Shown here: positions 7,768 to 15,091 of the stretch, piece by piece | Layout: each line of letters starts with the position of its first letter | How positions within the stretch are numbered: the first letter of the stretch is position 1 | Assembly (NCBI GenBank): GCA_040830545.1 | Contig: JBFOMB010000167.1 | Coordinates: 1 to 20,711, forward strand | Origin: HXMU1420-2 sp040830545 | Lineage (GTDB): Bacteria; Pseudomonadota; Alphaproteobacteria; Rhodobacterales; Rhodobacteraceae | Reading direction: 5' to 3' | Length of the DNA stretch: 20,711 bases | Notes under the pieces: model-generated | Told to the model about the DNA's origin: nothing | The model's input: only the letters and a program-made list of their open reading frames with translations | Database searches by the model: none | Made by a program: the position numbers and the translations under genes

Positions 7768-8197
7768 CGTAGCTTAGGTCTGTCCCCCCGGACAATACGA
7801 CCGAGGTGCATTCCGCGATCCTGTCGTTCAGCGCCTCGGTCATGCGTTCGGCCACCTGGCTGTCGAAACTGAAGTTTGCCTGCGCCAAGAGCGCCGCCAT
7901 TTCGACCCAACCCTGCGAGCGCCATTTCTCTGCCTGGTTTTCTGGCACACCTTGTTCCAACGCCATGGGCAGGGTTGCATCCAGCATCAGCTCGAACGTT
8001 GCGACCAGTTCGCGGGTCAGATCATAGCGACCTACACCAAATCCATTTTGATGTGTGGCCAGCGCTTCCAACCGACCGGAACAACTTGCAAACAGTTCGG
8101 CCCGTTCAAATGCCCGGGCCGGTAGACTATGGGCCGATGTTGCCGCGCTCGCCAGAAACACCGCCCCGCTGAGGAGTTGAAATACCTTGGCTGTCAT
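7739..8197 (-). CDS. small exported protein of unknown function
   Basis: 152-aa protein I do not recognise. The N-terminus (KVFQLLSGAVFLASAATSAHS) is a clear Sec signal peptide, with probable cleavage near residue 24, so the mature ~128-residue chain is periplasmic or secreted. It is mostly helical by composition (FERAELFASCSGRLEALA; ELVATFELMLDATLP). It has two cysteines (ASCSGR and AECTSVV), one near each end of the mature chain, which could form a disulfide. Its 3' end overlaps that of the convergent RTX gene by 29 bases. The ATG at 8197 has no Shine-Dalgarno; a promoter placed immediately upstream suggests a leaderless transcript. Reality of the gene is supported by the signal peptide and promoter; no function is proposed. 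Confidence 0.7.
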   Translation of the reverse strand: MTAKVFQLLSGAVFLASAATSAHSLPARAFERAELFASCSGRLEALATHQNGFGVGRYDLTRELVATFELMLDATLPMALEQGVPENQAEKWRSQGWVEMAALLAQANFSFDSQVAERMTEALNDRIAECTSVVLSGGTDLSYVTQTQNPTR

Positions 8198-8203
8198 GTA
8201 ACG

Positions 8204-8231
8204 ATTTTATGACGGGCTGTGGATAAATCAA
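8204..8231 (-). promoter_or_regulatory. sigma-70-like promoter for the exported protein
   Basis: On the minus strand, -35 TTGATT (8231-8226), a 16-bp spacer and -10 TAAAAT (8209-8204). The transcript would start about 7 bases later, at or next to the ATG at 8197, implying a leaderless mRNA. The surrounding 8200-8290 segment is clearly more AT-rich than its neighbours. Confidence 0.5.
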
Positions 8232-8247
8232 TACCGTATATACAAAA

Positions 8248-8275
8248 GATGTGCATATTACATCAATTGCACATC
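8248..8275. promoter_or_regulatory. inverted repeat upstream of the promoter at 8204-8231
   Basis: GATGTGCA (8248-8255) and TGCACATC (8268-8275) are exact complements, 12 bases apart, starting 17 bases upstream of the -35 element. The placement suits an activator site. The palindrome GTATATAC at 8236-8243 lies between it and the -35. The binding protein is unknown. Confidence 0.4.
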
Positions 8276-8312
8276 GCGTATAAGAATGTCTGAACGCAAC
8301 GCGCAGTTCCCG

Positions 8313-8372
8313 ACCGGCGGCTACGCCGGTAGAGCACGAAGAAAATCAGCGTCGGTTGCGAGCGGTCTTCGT
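8313..8372. terminator. hairpins downstream of the racemase-like gene
   Basis: Two inverted repeats follow the racemase-like gene's 3' end on the minus strand: ACGAAGA/TCTTCGT (8336-8342 and 8366-8372) and ACCGGCG/CGCCGGT (8313-8319 and 8324-8330, 4-nt loop). Neither is followed by a U-tract, so termination here would be Rho-dependent or weak. Confidence 0.35.
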
Positions 8373-8380
8373 CAATCTGT

Positions 8381-9052
8381 TCAAGTGTCGGGCTGACGGG
8401 CCAATTCTGCCAATGCCGCGATATGGATCAGTCCGCCATCCAGCACCGGATAGCCCGGATCGTGATCCTCGAACGCCAGGAACAGGTCGGTGCCCGCAAG
8501 AAACACGGCTTCGGCGCCTTGGTCCATCAGTTTCGCGCCTTCTCCAAAGAACAGGGCACGCTCGTCGGGCGAACAGGAACCCCGCTGCGCCATATCAATA
8601 TAGAAACGACCGACGCCGTCCACGTCAGAAGGTCTCAGCACCTCAATGTCGTCCAACGCACCATACAAACCGGTATCCATAACTCGGCCAGATCCCAATA
8701 GGCCGATACGCTGTACCCCGCGCGTCTGCAGGTCGTCCCGGATCACCTCCACCGCGTTGACCAGCGGAAGAGGGGACCGAGCAATCGTTTCCTTGATGCA
8801 ATAGTGTCCGGCAAGTGCGGTGACAGCCGCCACTTGCGCGCCCGCGCCGGCCAGATTGCGGATATGGCTGGCAAACACTTCGGCCTGTGCCTCGCGGCGG
8901 TCCGCAAAGAAGTTATCGACCAGCCCGACGTTATCCGCATGGGTGATCGTCATGCGAAAGGGGACGCCTGCCGCTTTGGAGGCAGCCACCAAGTGCCGGT
9001 AGTAGAATTGCGTGGCCGCAGGGCCGATGCCGCCGATCAATCCGATATGCAT
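8381..9052 (-). CDS. aspartate/glutamate racemase-like protein lacking both catalytic cysteines
   Basis: 223-aa protein of the PLP-independent Asp/Glu racemase superfamily: N-terminal IGLIGGIGPAATQFYYRHL, then THADN, a mid-protein TALAGHYC, and a second-domain AGTDLFLAF. In canonical racemases the two bases are cysteines in C-N-T-A-H and G-C-T-E. Aligning by the conserved His83 and Thr188 puts Ala79 and Gly187 at those positions. The only cysteines are 85 and 160, so ordinary two-base racemisation is unlikely unless Cys85 substitutes. The ATG at 9052 has GGAGG five bases upstream; an upstream GTG (9064) would sit in front of that ribosome site and is rejected. It is isolated from cobS by the terminator at 9128-9164. 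Confidence 0.75.
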   Translation of the reverse strand: MHIGLIGGIGPAATQFYYRHLVAASKAAGVPFRMTITHADNVGLVDNFFADRREAQAEVFASHIRNLAGAGAQVAAVTALAGHYCIKETIARSPLPLVNAVEVIRDDLQTRGVQRIGLLGSGRVMDTGLYGALDDIEVLRPSDVDGVGRFYIDMAQRGSCSPDERALFFGEGAKLMDQGAEAVFLAGTDLFLAFEDHDPGYPVLDGGLIHIAALAELARQPDT

Positions 9053-9127
9053 GGGGGCCTCCACTATTGGGTGTGACTGGCACTCTATGCTGGTTCAGGC
9101 GGGACGCAATACCGGGCCAAACGGGGT

Positions 9128-9164
9128 AAAAAGCAAAAAGGCCACGTCCAGCTAGGACGCGGCC
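9128..9164 (-). terminator. Rho-independent terminator of cobS
   Basis: On the minus strand the RNA forms GGCCGCGUCC (9164-9155), a 5-nt loop and GGACGUGGCC (9149-9140). This is a 10-bp stem with one G-U pair, followed by UUUUU GC UUUUU (9139-9128). It begins 22 bases after the cobS stop codon. Confidence 0.85.
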
Positions 9165-9186
9165 CCTTCGTAGCTTTTTAGGCGGT

Positions 9187-10173
9187 TCAGCCGATAGCCG
9201 AGCTTGCCGCGCTTTCCGGCAGTTCCTCGTCAAAGCAACGCTGGTAGAATTCCGCCACGGTCTGGCGCTCCAATTCGTCACATTTGTTGAGGAAGCTCAG
9301 GCGGAAGGCATAGCCGACATTGCGGAAGATCTCGGCATTCAGGGCCCAGTTGATCACGGTCCGCGGGCTCATCACGGTGGACAGATCGCCGTTCATGAAC
9401 GCGGTCCGGGTGAGGTCCGCAACCGTCACCATCTGTGCGATGGTCTTGCGCCCGTCAGCAGTGTTGTAATGCGGGGCCTTGGACAGGACGATCATCGTCT
9501 CTGCATCATGGCTCAGATAGTTCAGCGTGGCCACCAGCGACCAACGGTCCATCTGTGCCTGGTTGATCTGCTGCGTCCCGTGATAGAGGCCGGTAGTGTC
9601 GCCCAGACCCACGGTGTTCGATGTGGCGAACAGGCGGAAATAGGGGTGGGGCGTGATGATTTCGTTCTGGTCCAGTAGCGTCAGCTTGCCGTCATGTTCC
9701 AGCACGCGCTGGATCACGAACATGACGTCTGCCCGGCCCGCGTCGTATTCGTCGAACACGATGGCGGTGGGGTTGCGCAGGGCCCAGGGCAGGATGCCTT
9801 CGTGGAATTCGGTCACCTGCTTGCCATCGCGCAACTTGATCGCGTCTTTGCCGATCAGGTCGATCCGGCTGATATGGCTGTCGAGGTTGACGCGGACGGT
9901 GGGCCAGTTCAGTCGCGCGGCGACCTGTTCGATATGGGTCGATTTTCCGGTGCCGTGGTAGCCCTGAATCATGACGCGACGGTTATGGGAGAACCCGGCA
10001 AGGATCGCCAGCGTCGTGTCGGGGTCGAACTTGTATGTGGGGTCCAGTTCCGGCACCCGGTCGGTCGCCTCGGCAAAGCCCTTGATGACCATGTCGGTGT
10101 CGATGCCAAACACATCCCGGACCGAGACATTTTCCGTAGGTTTCGTGTTCACATCCATCATGCCGTCTGCCAT
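9187..10173 (-). CDS. cobS: aerobic cobaltochelatase subunit CobS (AAA+ ATPase)
   Basis: 328-aa AAA+ ATPase that assembles with CobT into the motor driving cobalt insertion by CobN. Walker A GYHGTGKST lies near residues 70-78, and Walker B IVFDEYDAG near 137-145. The sensor segment FRLFATSNTVGLGDTTGLYHGTQQINQAQMDRW follows, as in MoxR/CobS-type ATPases. The N-terminal SVRDVFGIDTDMVIKGF block is typical of CobS. The open frame extends upstream to 10428, but the ATG at 10173 (MADGMMDVN) gives the usual family length, so the longer start is rejected. AAGGCGG lies upstream. The gene ends in a strong terminator and is transcribed independently of the racemase-like gene that follows. Confidence 0.95.
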   Translation of the reverse strand: MADGMMDVNTKPTENVSVRDVFGIDTDMVIKGFAEATDRVPELDPTYKFDPDTTLAILAGFSHNRRVMIQGYHGTGKSTHIEQVAARLNWPTVRVNLDSHISRIDLIGKDAIKLRDGKQVTEFHEGILPWALRNPTAIVFDEYDAGRADVMFVIQRVLEHDGKLTLLDQNEIITPHPYFRLFATSNTVGLGDTTGLYHGTQQINQAQMDRWSLVATLNYLSHDAETMIVLSKAPHYNTADGRKTIAQMVTVADLTRTAFMNGDLSTVMSPRTVINWALNAEIFRNVGYAFRLSFLNKCDELERQTVAEFYQRCFDEELPESAASSAIG

Positions 10174-10198
10174 CTGCTTGCCGCCTTTTTCGCTGTCA

Positions 10199-10217
10199 TC
10201 TGGCCCCCGGGGCCAGA
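10199..10217. promoter_or_regulatory. near-perfect palindrome upstream of cobS
   Basis: TCTGGCCCC (10199-10207), a central C, then GGGGCCAGA (10209-10217): 9-bp perfect arms, centred 35 bases upstream of the cobS ATG. It may be an operator or a leader hairpin close to the ribosome site. Confidence 0.4.
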
Positions 10218-10261
10218 CCGGCCCGTGGTGCAACATAACGGGACCGAGGGCAAGGGGGACG

Positions 10262-10278
10262 GCGCGGAATTTCCGCGC
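10262..10278. promoter_or_regulatory. second palindrome in the cobS/NTF2-like divergent region
   Basis: GCGCGGAA (10262-10269), a central T, then TTCCGCGC (10271-10278): 8-bp perfect arms. It lies in the middle of the 230-bp region between the divergent cobS and NTF2-like genes. No convincing -10/-35 pair could be assigned in this region. Confidence 0.35.
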
Positions 10279-10403
10279 GCGCTGGATGCTGTGATGGGTG
10301 CGGTCAAACCCGTGACTTGCGCGCGTGTTTGCGCTTACGCTGGGCATCAGGGCCGGGATCGCTGTCGGATTGGCCACGCGCTGGCCCACGGGAGGGCATT
10401 GCG

Positions 10404-10787
10404 ATGACGGATGAGGACCTGATCGCATTGGTCGGCATCTATTTCGCTGCAGTGGATGCGCAGGACTTGAGCACCGCGCTGGGTACTTTGACCGAGGATT
10501 GCCAGTTCAGCGTCGAAACCCACGGGGTCGTGTTTGAGGGGCAGGAGGACATTGCCGGGATGCTGACTCGCCTATGGTCCGCACATCGCGCAGTGAAACA
10601 CGACAATTTCACTTACGTGCCAAACGCTGCCCGGTCTGCCATCGCGACGCAATTCAAGGTAACCAACACATTGCCCGACGGTGGAGTGGTCCACAAATCC
10701 AACTGTAACTTCTTCACCGCCCGCGCCGGACGGTTCGACACGGTAGCGGTGTATATGGCGGGGGAGAACACCCTGACGAGGGGATGA
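10404..10787 (+). CDS. NTF2/SnoaL-like protein
   Basis: 127-aa single-domain protein with the alpha+beta-cone pattern of the SnoaL/NTF2-like superfamily: an N-terminal helix (LIALVGIYFAAVDAQDLSTALGTL), a T-E-D-C-Q-F-S-V strand, GVVFEGQEDIAGMLTRLW, then a sheet ending in NCNFFTARAGRFDTVAVYM. These folds bind small hydrophobic ligands or act as isomerases, dehydratases or cyclases; the substrate here is unknown. The start ATG at 10404 has GGAGGG at 10391-10396. A longer frame from 10317 adds low-complexity residues and is not used. It is divergent from cobS and convergent with the broken caspase/Sel1 gene, which starts 36 bases beyond its stop. Confidence 0.75.
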   Translation: MTDEDLIALVGIYFAAVDAQDLSTALGTLTEDCQFSVETHGVVFEGQEDIAGMLTRLWSAHRAVKHDNFTYVPNAARSAIATQFKVTNTLPDGGVVHKSNCNFFTARAGRFDTVAVYMAGENTLTRG

Positions 10788-10823
10788 CAAGCGGAGTGGC
10801 GTCATGCGCCTCGGCAAGACGGC

Positions 10824-11892
10824 TCAGAAAGAACATTCGCAATAGGCGCGCAATGCGGCGTAAGAGCCGTTGCCGAACACACCATCAATCGCCCCAGTGT
10901 AAAGGCCCAGTTCTTTGAGATGTGTCTGAACCTTGCGCGCCTGGATATCGTTTTTCAGCAAGGCGGCCAGTTCATTTTTGGCTGTGGCCTCTTCCTGCGC
11001 CGCAGCGCGGGCTAGCAACAGCGCGGCTTGGGGGATGTCTTGCTTCGCGCCCTTGCGGGCGATCAGCATTCGTGCCAAGTGCATTTGCCCTGTCGCATGT
11101 CCCTGCTCTGCGGCTTTGCGATACCATTTGACGGCCTCAGCCTCGTCTTTGGGCACGCCCCTGCCGGTTTGGTACATTGCGCCTAGATTGATTTGCGCAA
11201 CTAAGTCAGCTTGGTCCGCTGCCTTTTGGTACATTGATCGCGCTTCATCGTACCTCTCTTGCTTGTCCAGCCCCCCGTGCCAGTGCGGACGTCAGACGGG
11301 GATGATCGGGAAACGCTTCCAGCGCTGCACGGCACACTTGTTCAGCGGGCGCGCCTTCCAGATCTTCCCAGGCTGTGCCGCTGCCAAAGGCCCTGCTTGA
11401 CACGACATCGGGATGTTCGGGGCTTTGGCCCAGTTCATCGCATTGGCGTACAGCATCGTTACGGGCCATGCGGTCGTGCAGGCTCTCTGCCGTTGGCGGC
11501 TCTGGAACCGATTGCTGCCCACCAGCCGCGTCCACCAACGTTGCGCCGCAACGGTCAACAGGGCAGAGCGGGCGCTCGTTTTGATCGCCAATAGCCGGGT
11601 GCCTTTGGTGGCCCAAATATTGGGTCGACAACCCCGCCATTTCAGGCTGGGCCTTAACTGCTGTCGCGCGCCACATCTCGGTTCTAGCCGAACCCCGGTA
11701 GAACAAGGTGAAAAACACAAGGTTCCTGAAGGCTGCGTCGTGGGACGCGGCATCCGAGCGTGGATTTTCCAGTTCAGTCAGATTTTCGTAGTTGGCTTTG
11801 GCAATGATCAAAGCCTGGTGATTGGCCATCACAACAGACCCACTCAAGACCCACACCAAAGCGGCACACATTGCCGCAAATCTGATTTTCAT
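10824..11892 (-). pseudogene. caspase-like/Sel1-repeat protein, frameshifted and probably internally deleted
   Basis: Two abutting open frames are pieces of one gene. The ATG at 11892 opens a signal peptide (MKIRFAAMCAALVWVLSGSVVMA), then HQALIIAKANYENLTELENPRSDA, which resembles the first strand and helix of caspase-family (peptidase C14) proteins. The expected catalytic His and Cys segments are absent, and the frame passes directly to unrelated sequence, suggesting an in-frame deletion. It ends early at TGA 11244 after ...SALARG. Removing one base from the C6 tract at 11271-11276 restores LARGLDKQERYDEARSMYQK and joins the second frame. That frame has Sel1/TPR-like repeats (NLGAMYQTGRGVPKDEAEAV) and a C-terminal peptidoglycan-binding-like segment (LKELGLYTGAIDGVFG). 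The restored length is 355 residues. A sequencing error at the homopolymer could explain the frameshift, but not the missing catalytic core. Confidence 0.65.
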
Positions 11893-11988
11893 AACGCACC
11901 CCGGGGAATCGCTGACCGCATCTCTAACGATCACACGGTTGAGTTTCGCCGGGGGCTCGTCAATCAAAAGGTGCGCAGGTGGCGAACA

Positions 11989-12621
11989 TCAGTCCTTGAA
12001 ACTGCGGCTGTCCTTTACCTGCTCCCACGCCCAGACCACCAGTTGCAGCTGCTCTTCCTGGCTGCGGTCGCCGCCGTTCATGTCGGGGTGCAGGACCTTG
12101 ATCAGCGCCTTGTAGGCCTTGCGGATTTCCTTCTTCGTCGCGGTGTCGCGGACGTCCAGAACCTCGATCGCGCGGCGTTCGGTGGGAGGCAGGCGGCGCG
12201 ACGGGCCAGCGGGGCTGTTACGGCCCGGGTTTTTCGTGCCGTTTTCGCCCAGCACCTGATGCGGGTCCTCGATGCCCAGACGAGCCCAGGCGCGTGCCTC
12301 GGGATCACCCATTGGCTTGGTTTCGCGTTCCCACACTTTGTCCTTGGAGCGTTGCGCGTTGATTTCAGCCTCTGTGGTGCCGTCAAAAAAGCTCCACTTC
12401 TGGTTATACTCGCGCACATGCTGCTGGCAGAACCAATAGTAGTCATCCAGCACATCCGGCGCCTTGGGCGCGCGGTATTTACCGGCCTCTTCGCAACCGG
12501 GATGATCGCAGACCCGTGTGGACGTTTCAGACGCACCGGTCATACCGCGTCGTCCGCGCGGGTTCTTCTTCTTCGCGGAGGACACGGACATATCGAATCC
12601 GAAGGGATCTGGCTTGGGCAT
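11989..12621 (-). CDS. J-domain (DnaJ-like) protein with N-terminal Cys/His segment
   Basis: 210-aa cytosolic co-chaperone-like protein. The C-terminal J domain (about residues 148-208) has IEVLDVRDTATKKEIRKAYKALIKVLHPDMNGGDRS. The HPD motif needed to stimulate DnaK ATPase is intact. The N-terminal part carries CDHPGCEEAGKYRAP and FCQQHVREYNQKWSFF, a Cys/His pattern that could bind zinc. There is no G/F-rich region or central zinc-finger domain of true DnaJ, so it is a J-domain-only type. ATG at 12621 is preceded by AAAAGGTG. It is divergent from bolA with 88 bases between; a J-domain/bolA/cobS neighbourhood is common in Rhodobacterales. Client proteins are unknown. Confidence 0.88.
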   Translation of the reverse strand: MPKPDPFGFDMSVSSAKKKNPRGRRGMTGASETSTRVCDHPGCEEAGKYRAPKAPDVLDDYYWFCQQHVREYNQKWSFFDGTTEAEINAQRSKDKVWERETKPMGDPEARAWARLGIEDPHQVLGENGTKNPGRNSPAGPSRRLPPTERRAIEVLDVRDTATKKEIRKAYKALIKVLHPDMNGGDRSQEEQLQLVVWAWEQVKDSRSFKD

Positions 12622-12709
12622 GGGGACACCTTTTCGACTCGGAAGCGAGAGTTTAATCTATGTCGCGGCAGATGAAAGAGGCCGCAGCCAAAAAGTGTGG
12701 GGACATATT

Positions 12710-12970
12710 GTGGGCAAATGTGAAGAAATCCAGAACCGGCTGCAGGCGGCCTTTGATCCGAAAGCATTGAGCGTGGAAGACGACAGCGAAAAACATAGGG
12801 GCCATGCCGGGTATCAGGAAGGGGGAGAGAGCCATTTCTCCGTCTCGATCCGTGCCGCTGCGTTTGAGGGACAATCGCGGTTGCAGCGGCACCGGGCGGT
12901 GCATGCAGCGTTGGGGGCAGAGCTGATGGGCAGCATCCACGCATTGGCATTGGATATTGATACGCCATAG
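12710..12970 (+). CDS. bolA: BolA-family protein
   Basis: 86-aa BolA-like protein. The family core is clear: a first helix (EEIQNRLQAAFDP), then LSVEDDSEKHRGHAG, the loop GGESHFSVSIRAAAFEGQSRLQRHRAVHAALGAEL, and the terminal IHALALDIDTP. The RHR and H-A-L residues of the helix-turn-helix-like K-homology fold are present. BolA proteins pair with monothiol glutaredoxins to coordinate a [2Fe-2S] cluster and influence iron and stress responses. The start is uncertain: GTG at 12710 (VGKCEE...) gives the usual length and has GGGGA six bases upstream. GTG at 12695 is an alternative, and the frame stays open further upstream into the J-domain gene. It is divergent from the J-domain gene. Confidence 0.85.
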   Translation: MGKCEEIQNRLQAAFDPKALSVEDDSEKHRGHAGYQEGGESHFSVSIRAAAFEGQSRLQRHRAVHAALGAELMGSIHALALDIDTP

Positions 12971-13291
12971 ATGATTTGGTGCATGTCGATTTGCGCCGAA
13001 ACCTGTCGCAAAGCGGTTGGATCGGCAGTGTAGCGCAACTTTTGCAAAGCGAGTCGGTTCATAGCTTTCGCAGTCTTTCAAAAAAGAGATCACGTTATCG
13101 CTAACTGTTTCGTCTGTGGTGCTTGCGAGCCTCTTCGATTACGTGCATTTGTGGCGCGGGCGACACAGAACTGTGATTTGAAAAAATATTTCAGTGAGTT
13201 GATCAAATAAACGCCGCGTCAACGCATGACTGGTCTTTTGGTCTTTCAGACTATCTGGTCAAAAGGACGCAGGTAGGCAACGGACTTAAGA
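12971..13291. other. 321-bp intergenic region upstream of the oxidoreductase operon
   Basis: No convincing gene. It becomes AT-rich from about 13175. Visible elements: GCAAAGCG twice (13008-13015 and 13044-13051); a dyad TGAAA-N5-TTTCA at 13179-13193; and a 13230-13265 block with GGTCTTT twice (13232, 13240) and GGTCAAA (13257), together with GTCT-TTC-AGAC (13241-13251). That block lies 27-60 bases upstream of the first oxidoreductase gene and looks like a regulator-binding region, perhaps for a GntR-type protein. I could not assign a confident promoter. Confidence 0.4.
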
Positions 13292-15091
13292 ATGGACCGC
13301 ACCGATACATCCGACCCGAATTACTTCCACAAGGTGGTGGACTGCCAATGGGCCTGTCCAGCACATACACCGGTTCCCGAATACATAAGGTTGATCGCAC
13401 ATGGGCGCTACACAGACGCGTTCATGATCAACTGGGAATCCAATGTTTTCCCTGGCGTTTTGGGCCGCACATGCGACCGTCCCTGCGAACCCGCCTGCCG
13501 ACGCGGCCGGATCGAGGAGAAGCCGGTTGCGATCTGCCGCCTGAAACGGGTGGCCGCAGACAATCGCGGGCCGATTGATCATCTGCTGCCCGCGATACCG
13601 GCCGTCAAGAATGGCAAGCGCGTTGCGCTGATCGGGGCGGGGCCTGCATCGCTGACCGTGGCGCGTGATCTGATGCCGCTTGGCTATAGCTGCACGGTGA
13701 TCGAACGCGACCCGCAAGGTGGCGGTCTGATGCGCAAGAACATCCCATCCTTCCGCCTGCCGGATGCGGTGCTGGACGAAGAGGTGGGTCGCATCCTCGA
13801 CATGGGCGTCGACACCCGGTTCGGGACCGAGATCACCAGCATGAAGTCGCTGCTGAACGAAGGGTTTGATGCTGTCTTTGTCGGCACAGGGGCACCGCGG
13901 GGCAAGGATCTGCGCGTACCGGGTCGGGAAAAGGCGGACGAGAACATCCACATCGGGATCGACTTCCTCAGTTCCGTGGCGTTCAAGCATATCGAAGAGG
14001 TCGGCAAGCGTGTGGTCGTCATCGGTGGCGGCAACACGGCCATGGACTGCTGCCGCACGGCGCTGCGCATGGGCGCAGAAAGCGTGACGGTCACCGTACG
14101 CTCGCCCCGCGCGGATATGAAAGCGTCTGATTGGGAAATAGAGGATGCAGAGCGCGAAGGCGTGCCGATCCTGGACAACCACTCGCCTAAGGAATTCATC
14201 ACGGAAAACGGCAAGCTGAAGGCGGTTGTTTTCGAAAAGATGCGTGCGGAATACACGGATGGTCGTCGCAAGCTGATCCCGACTGGTGAGCCCGATGTGG
14301 TCATCGAATGTGACGATGTGCTGATGGCCGTGGGGCAGGAAAACGCCTTCCCGTGGATCGAACGGGACATCGGAATCACGTTTAACGAATGGGAACAGCC
14401 CGAGGTCGACAAACAGACGTTCCAGTCCACCCGACCCGGCGTGTTCTTTGGTGGCGATGCGGCCTGGGGGCCGGAGAATATCATCTGGGCCGTTGCACAC
14501 GGCCATCAGGCGGCGATCTCCATCGACCTGCATTGCCGGGGTGAGGCACTGGAAAATCGCCCCCCGCCGGAGGTCAATCTGGTCAGCCAGAAGATGGGTA
14601 TCCATGAATGGGCCTATGACAATGACATTTCCAACGATCAACGCCTGAACGTCCCGCATGTGGACCCGGCGCTGGCGCTGCGCGATCTGTCGATGGAGGT
14701 CGAGCTGGGCTTTGACCAGCAGCAGGCGGTTGAAGAGGCGATGCGCTGTCTGAACTGCGATGTGCAGACCGTGTTTTCGGATCAGCTGTGCATCGAATGC
14801 GACGCCTGCATGGACATCTGCCCGGTGGATTGCATCAACTTCACCCAGAATGCGGATGAACCGGACCTGCGCGAAAATCTGCGGGTGCCGGCGACCAATC
14901 TGGAACAGGCGCTTTATGTCTCTGGCGCGCTCGACACCGGTCGCGTGATGGTCAAGGACGAAGACGTCTGCCTGCATTGCGGCCTCTGCGCCGAACGCTG
15001 CCCGACCGGAGCGTGGGACATGCAGAAATTCTTCTTCTTCGACGCCAAGGCCCAGCCAGAGCCACAGCAGGAACAGCCTAATGCCGCGTGA
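13292..15091 (+). CDS. GltD-like FAD/NAD(P)H oxidoreductase with C-terminal 2[4Fe-4S] ferredoxin domain
   Basis: 599-aa flavo-iron-sulfur protein. The N-terminal glutamate-synthase-beta-like domain has C18, C22, C61, C65 and C69 (CDRPCEPACRRG). The FAD Rossmann motif is GAGPAS at 115-120, the NAD(P) motif GGGNTAMD at 245-252, and the FAD-closing GGDAAWG at 387-393. The C-terminus holds two CxxCxxCxxxCP motifs (C500-C510 and C560-C570), i.e. two [4Fe-4S] clusters. It should move electrons between reduced clusters and NAD(P). It is first in an operon: the next gene starts 11 bases before its stop. Similar flavoproteins form the third (KorC-type) subunit of 2-oxoglutarate:NADP+ oxidoreductase in aromatic-degrading denitrifiers; assignment of that role here is inference. 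The Shine-Dalgarno before ATG 13292 is weak. Confidence 0.85.
   Translation: MDRTDTSDPNYFHKVVDCQWACPAHTPVPEYIRLIAHGRYTDAFMINWESNVFPGVLGRTCDRPCEPACRRGRIEEKPVAICRLKRVAADNRGPIDHLLPAIPAVKNGKRVALIGAGPASLTVARDLMPLGYSCTVIERDPQGGGLMRKNIPSFRLPDAVLDEEVGRILDMGVDTRFGTEITSMKSLLNEGFDAVFVGTGAPRGKDLRVPGREKADENIHIGIDFLSSVAFKHIEEVGKRVVVIGGGNTAMDCCRTALRMGAESVTVTVRSPRADMKASDWEIEDAEREGVPILDNHSPKEFITENGKLKAVVFEKMRAEYTDGRRKLIPTGEPDVVIECDDVLMAVGQENAFPWIERDIGITFNEWEQPEVDKQTFQSTRPGVFFGGDAAWGPENIIWAVAHGHQAAISIDLHCRGEALENRPPPEVNLVSQKMGIHEWAYDNDISNDQRLNVPHVDPALALRDLSMEVELGFDQQQAVEEAMRCLNCDVQTVFSDQLCIECDACMDICPVDCINFTQNADEPDLRENLRVPATNLEQALYVSGALDTGRVMVKDEDVCLHCGLCAERCPTGAWDMQKFFFFDAKAQPEPQQEQPNAA

Noticed and set aside
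8301..8375. tRNA-like segment (GGTAGAGCAC resembles a D-arm)
   Set aside because: No matching acceptor stem or T-arm (GGTTCGA) at the required distances; the hairpins fit a 3'-end structure instead.
10174..10428. N-terminal extension of cobS
   Set aside because: The extra 85 codons are proline/histidine-rich and unlike CobS; the internal ATG at 10173 gives the normal family length.
11413..12675. 420-codon plus-strand open frame
   Set aside because: Antisense to the caspase/Sel1 remnant and J-domain gene, no recognisable domain.
12653..13093. 146-codon minus-strand open frame spanning bolA
   Set aside because: Antisense to the well-supported bolA gene and without recognisable features.
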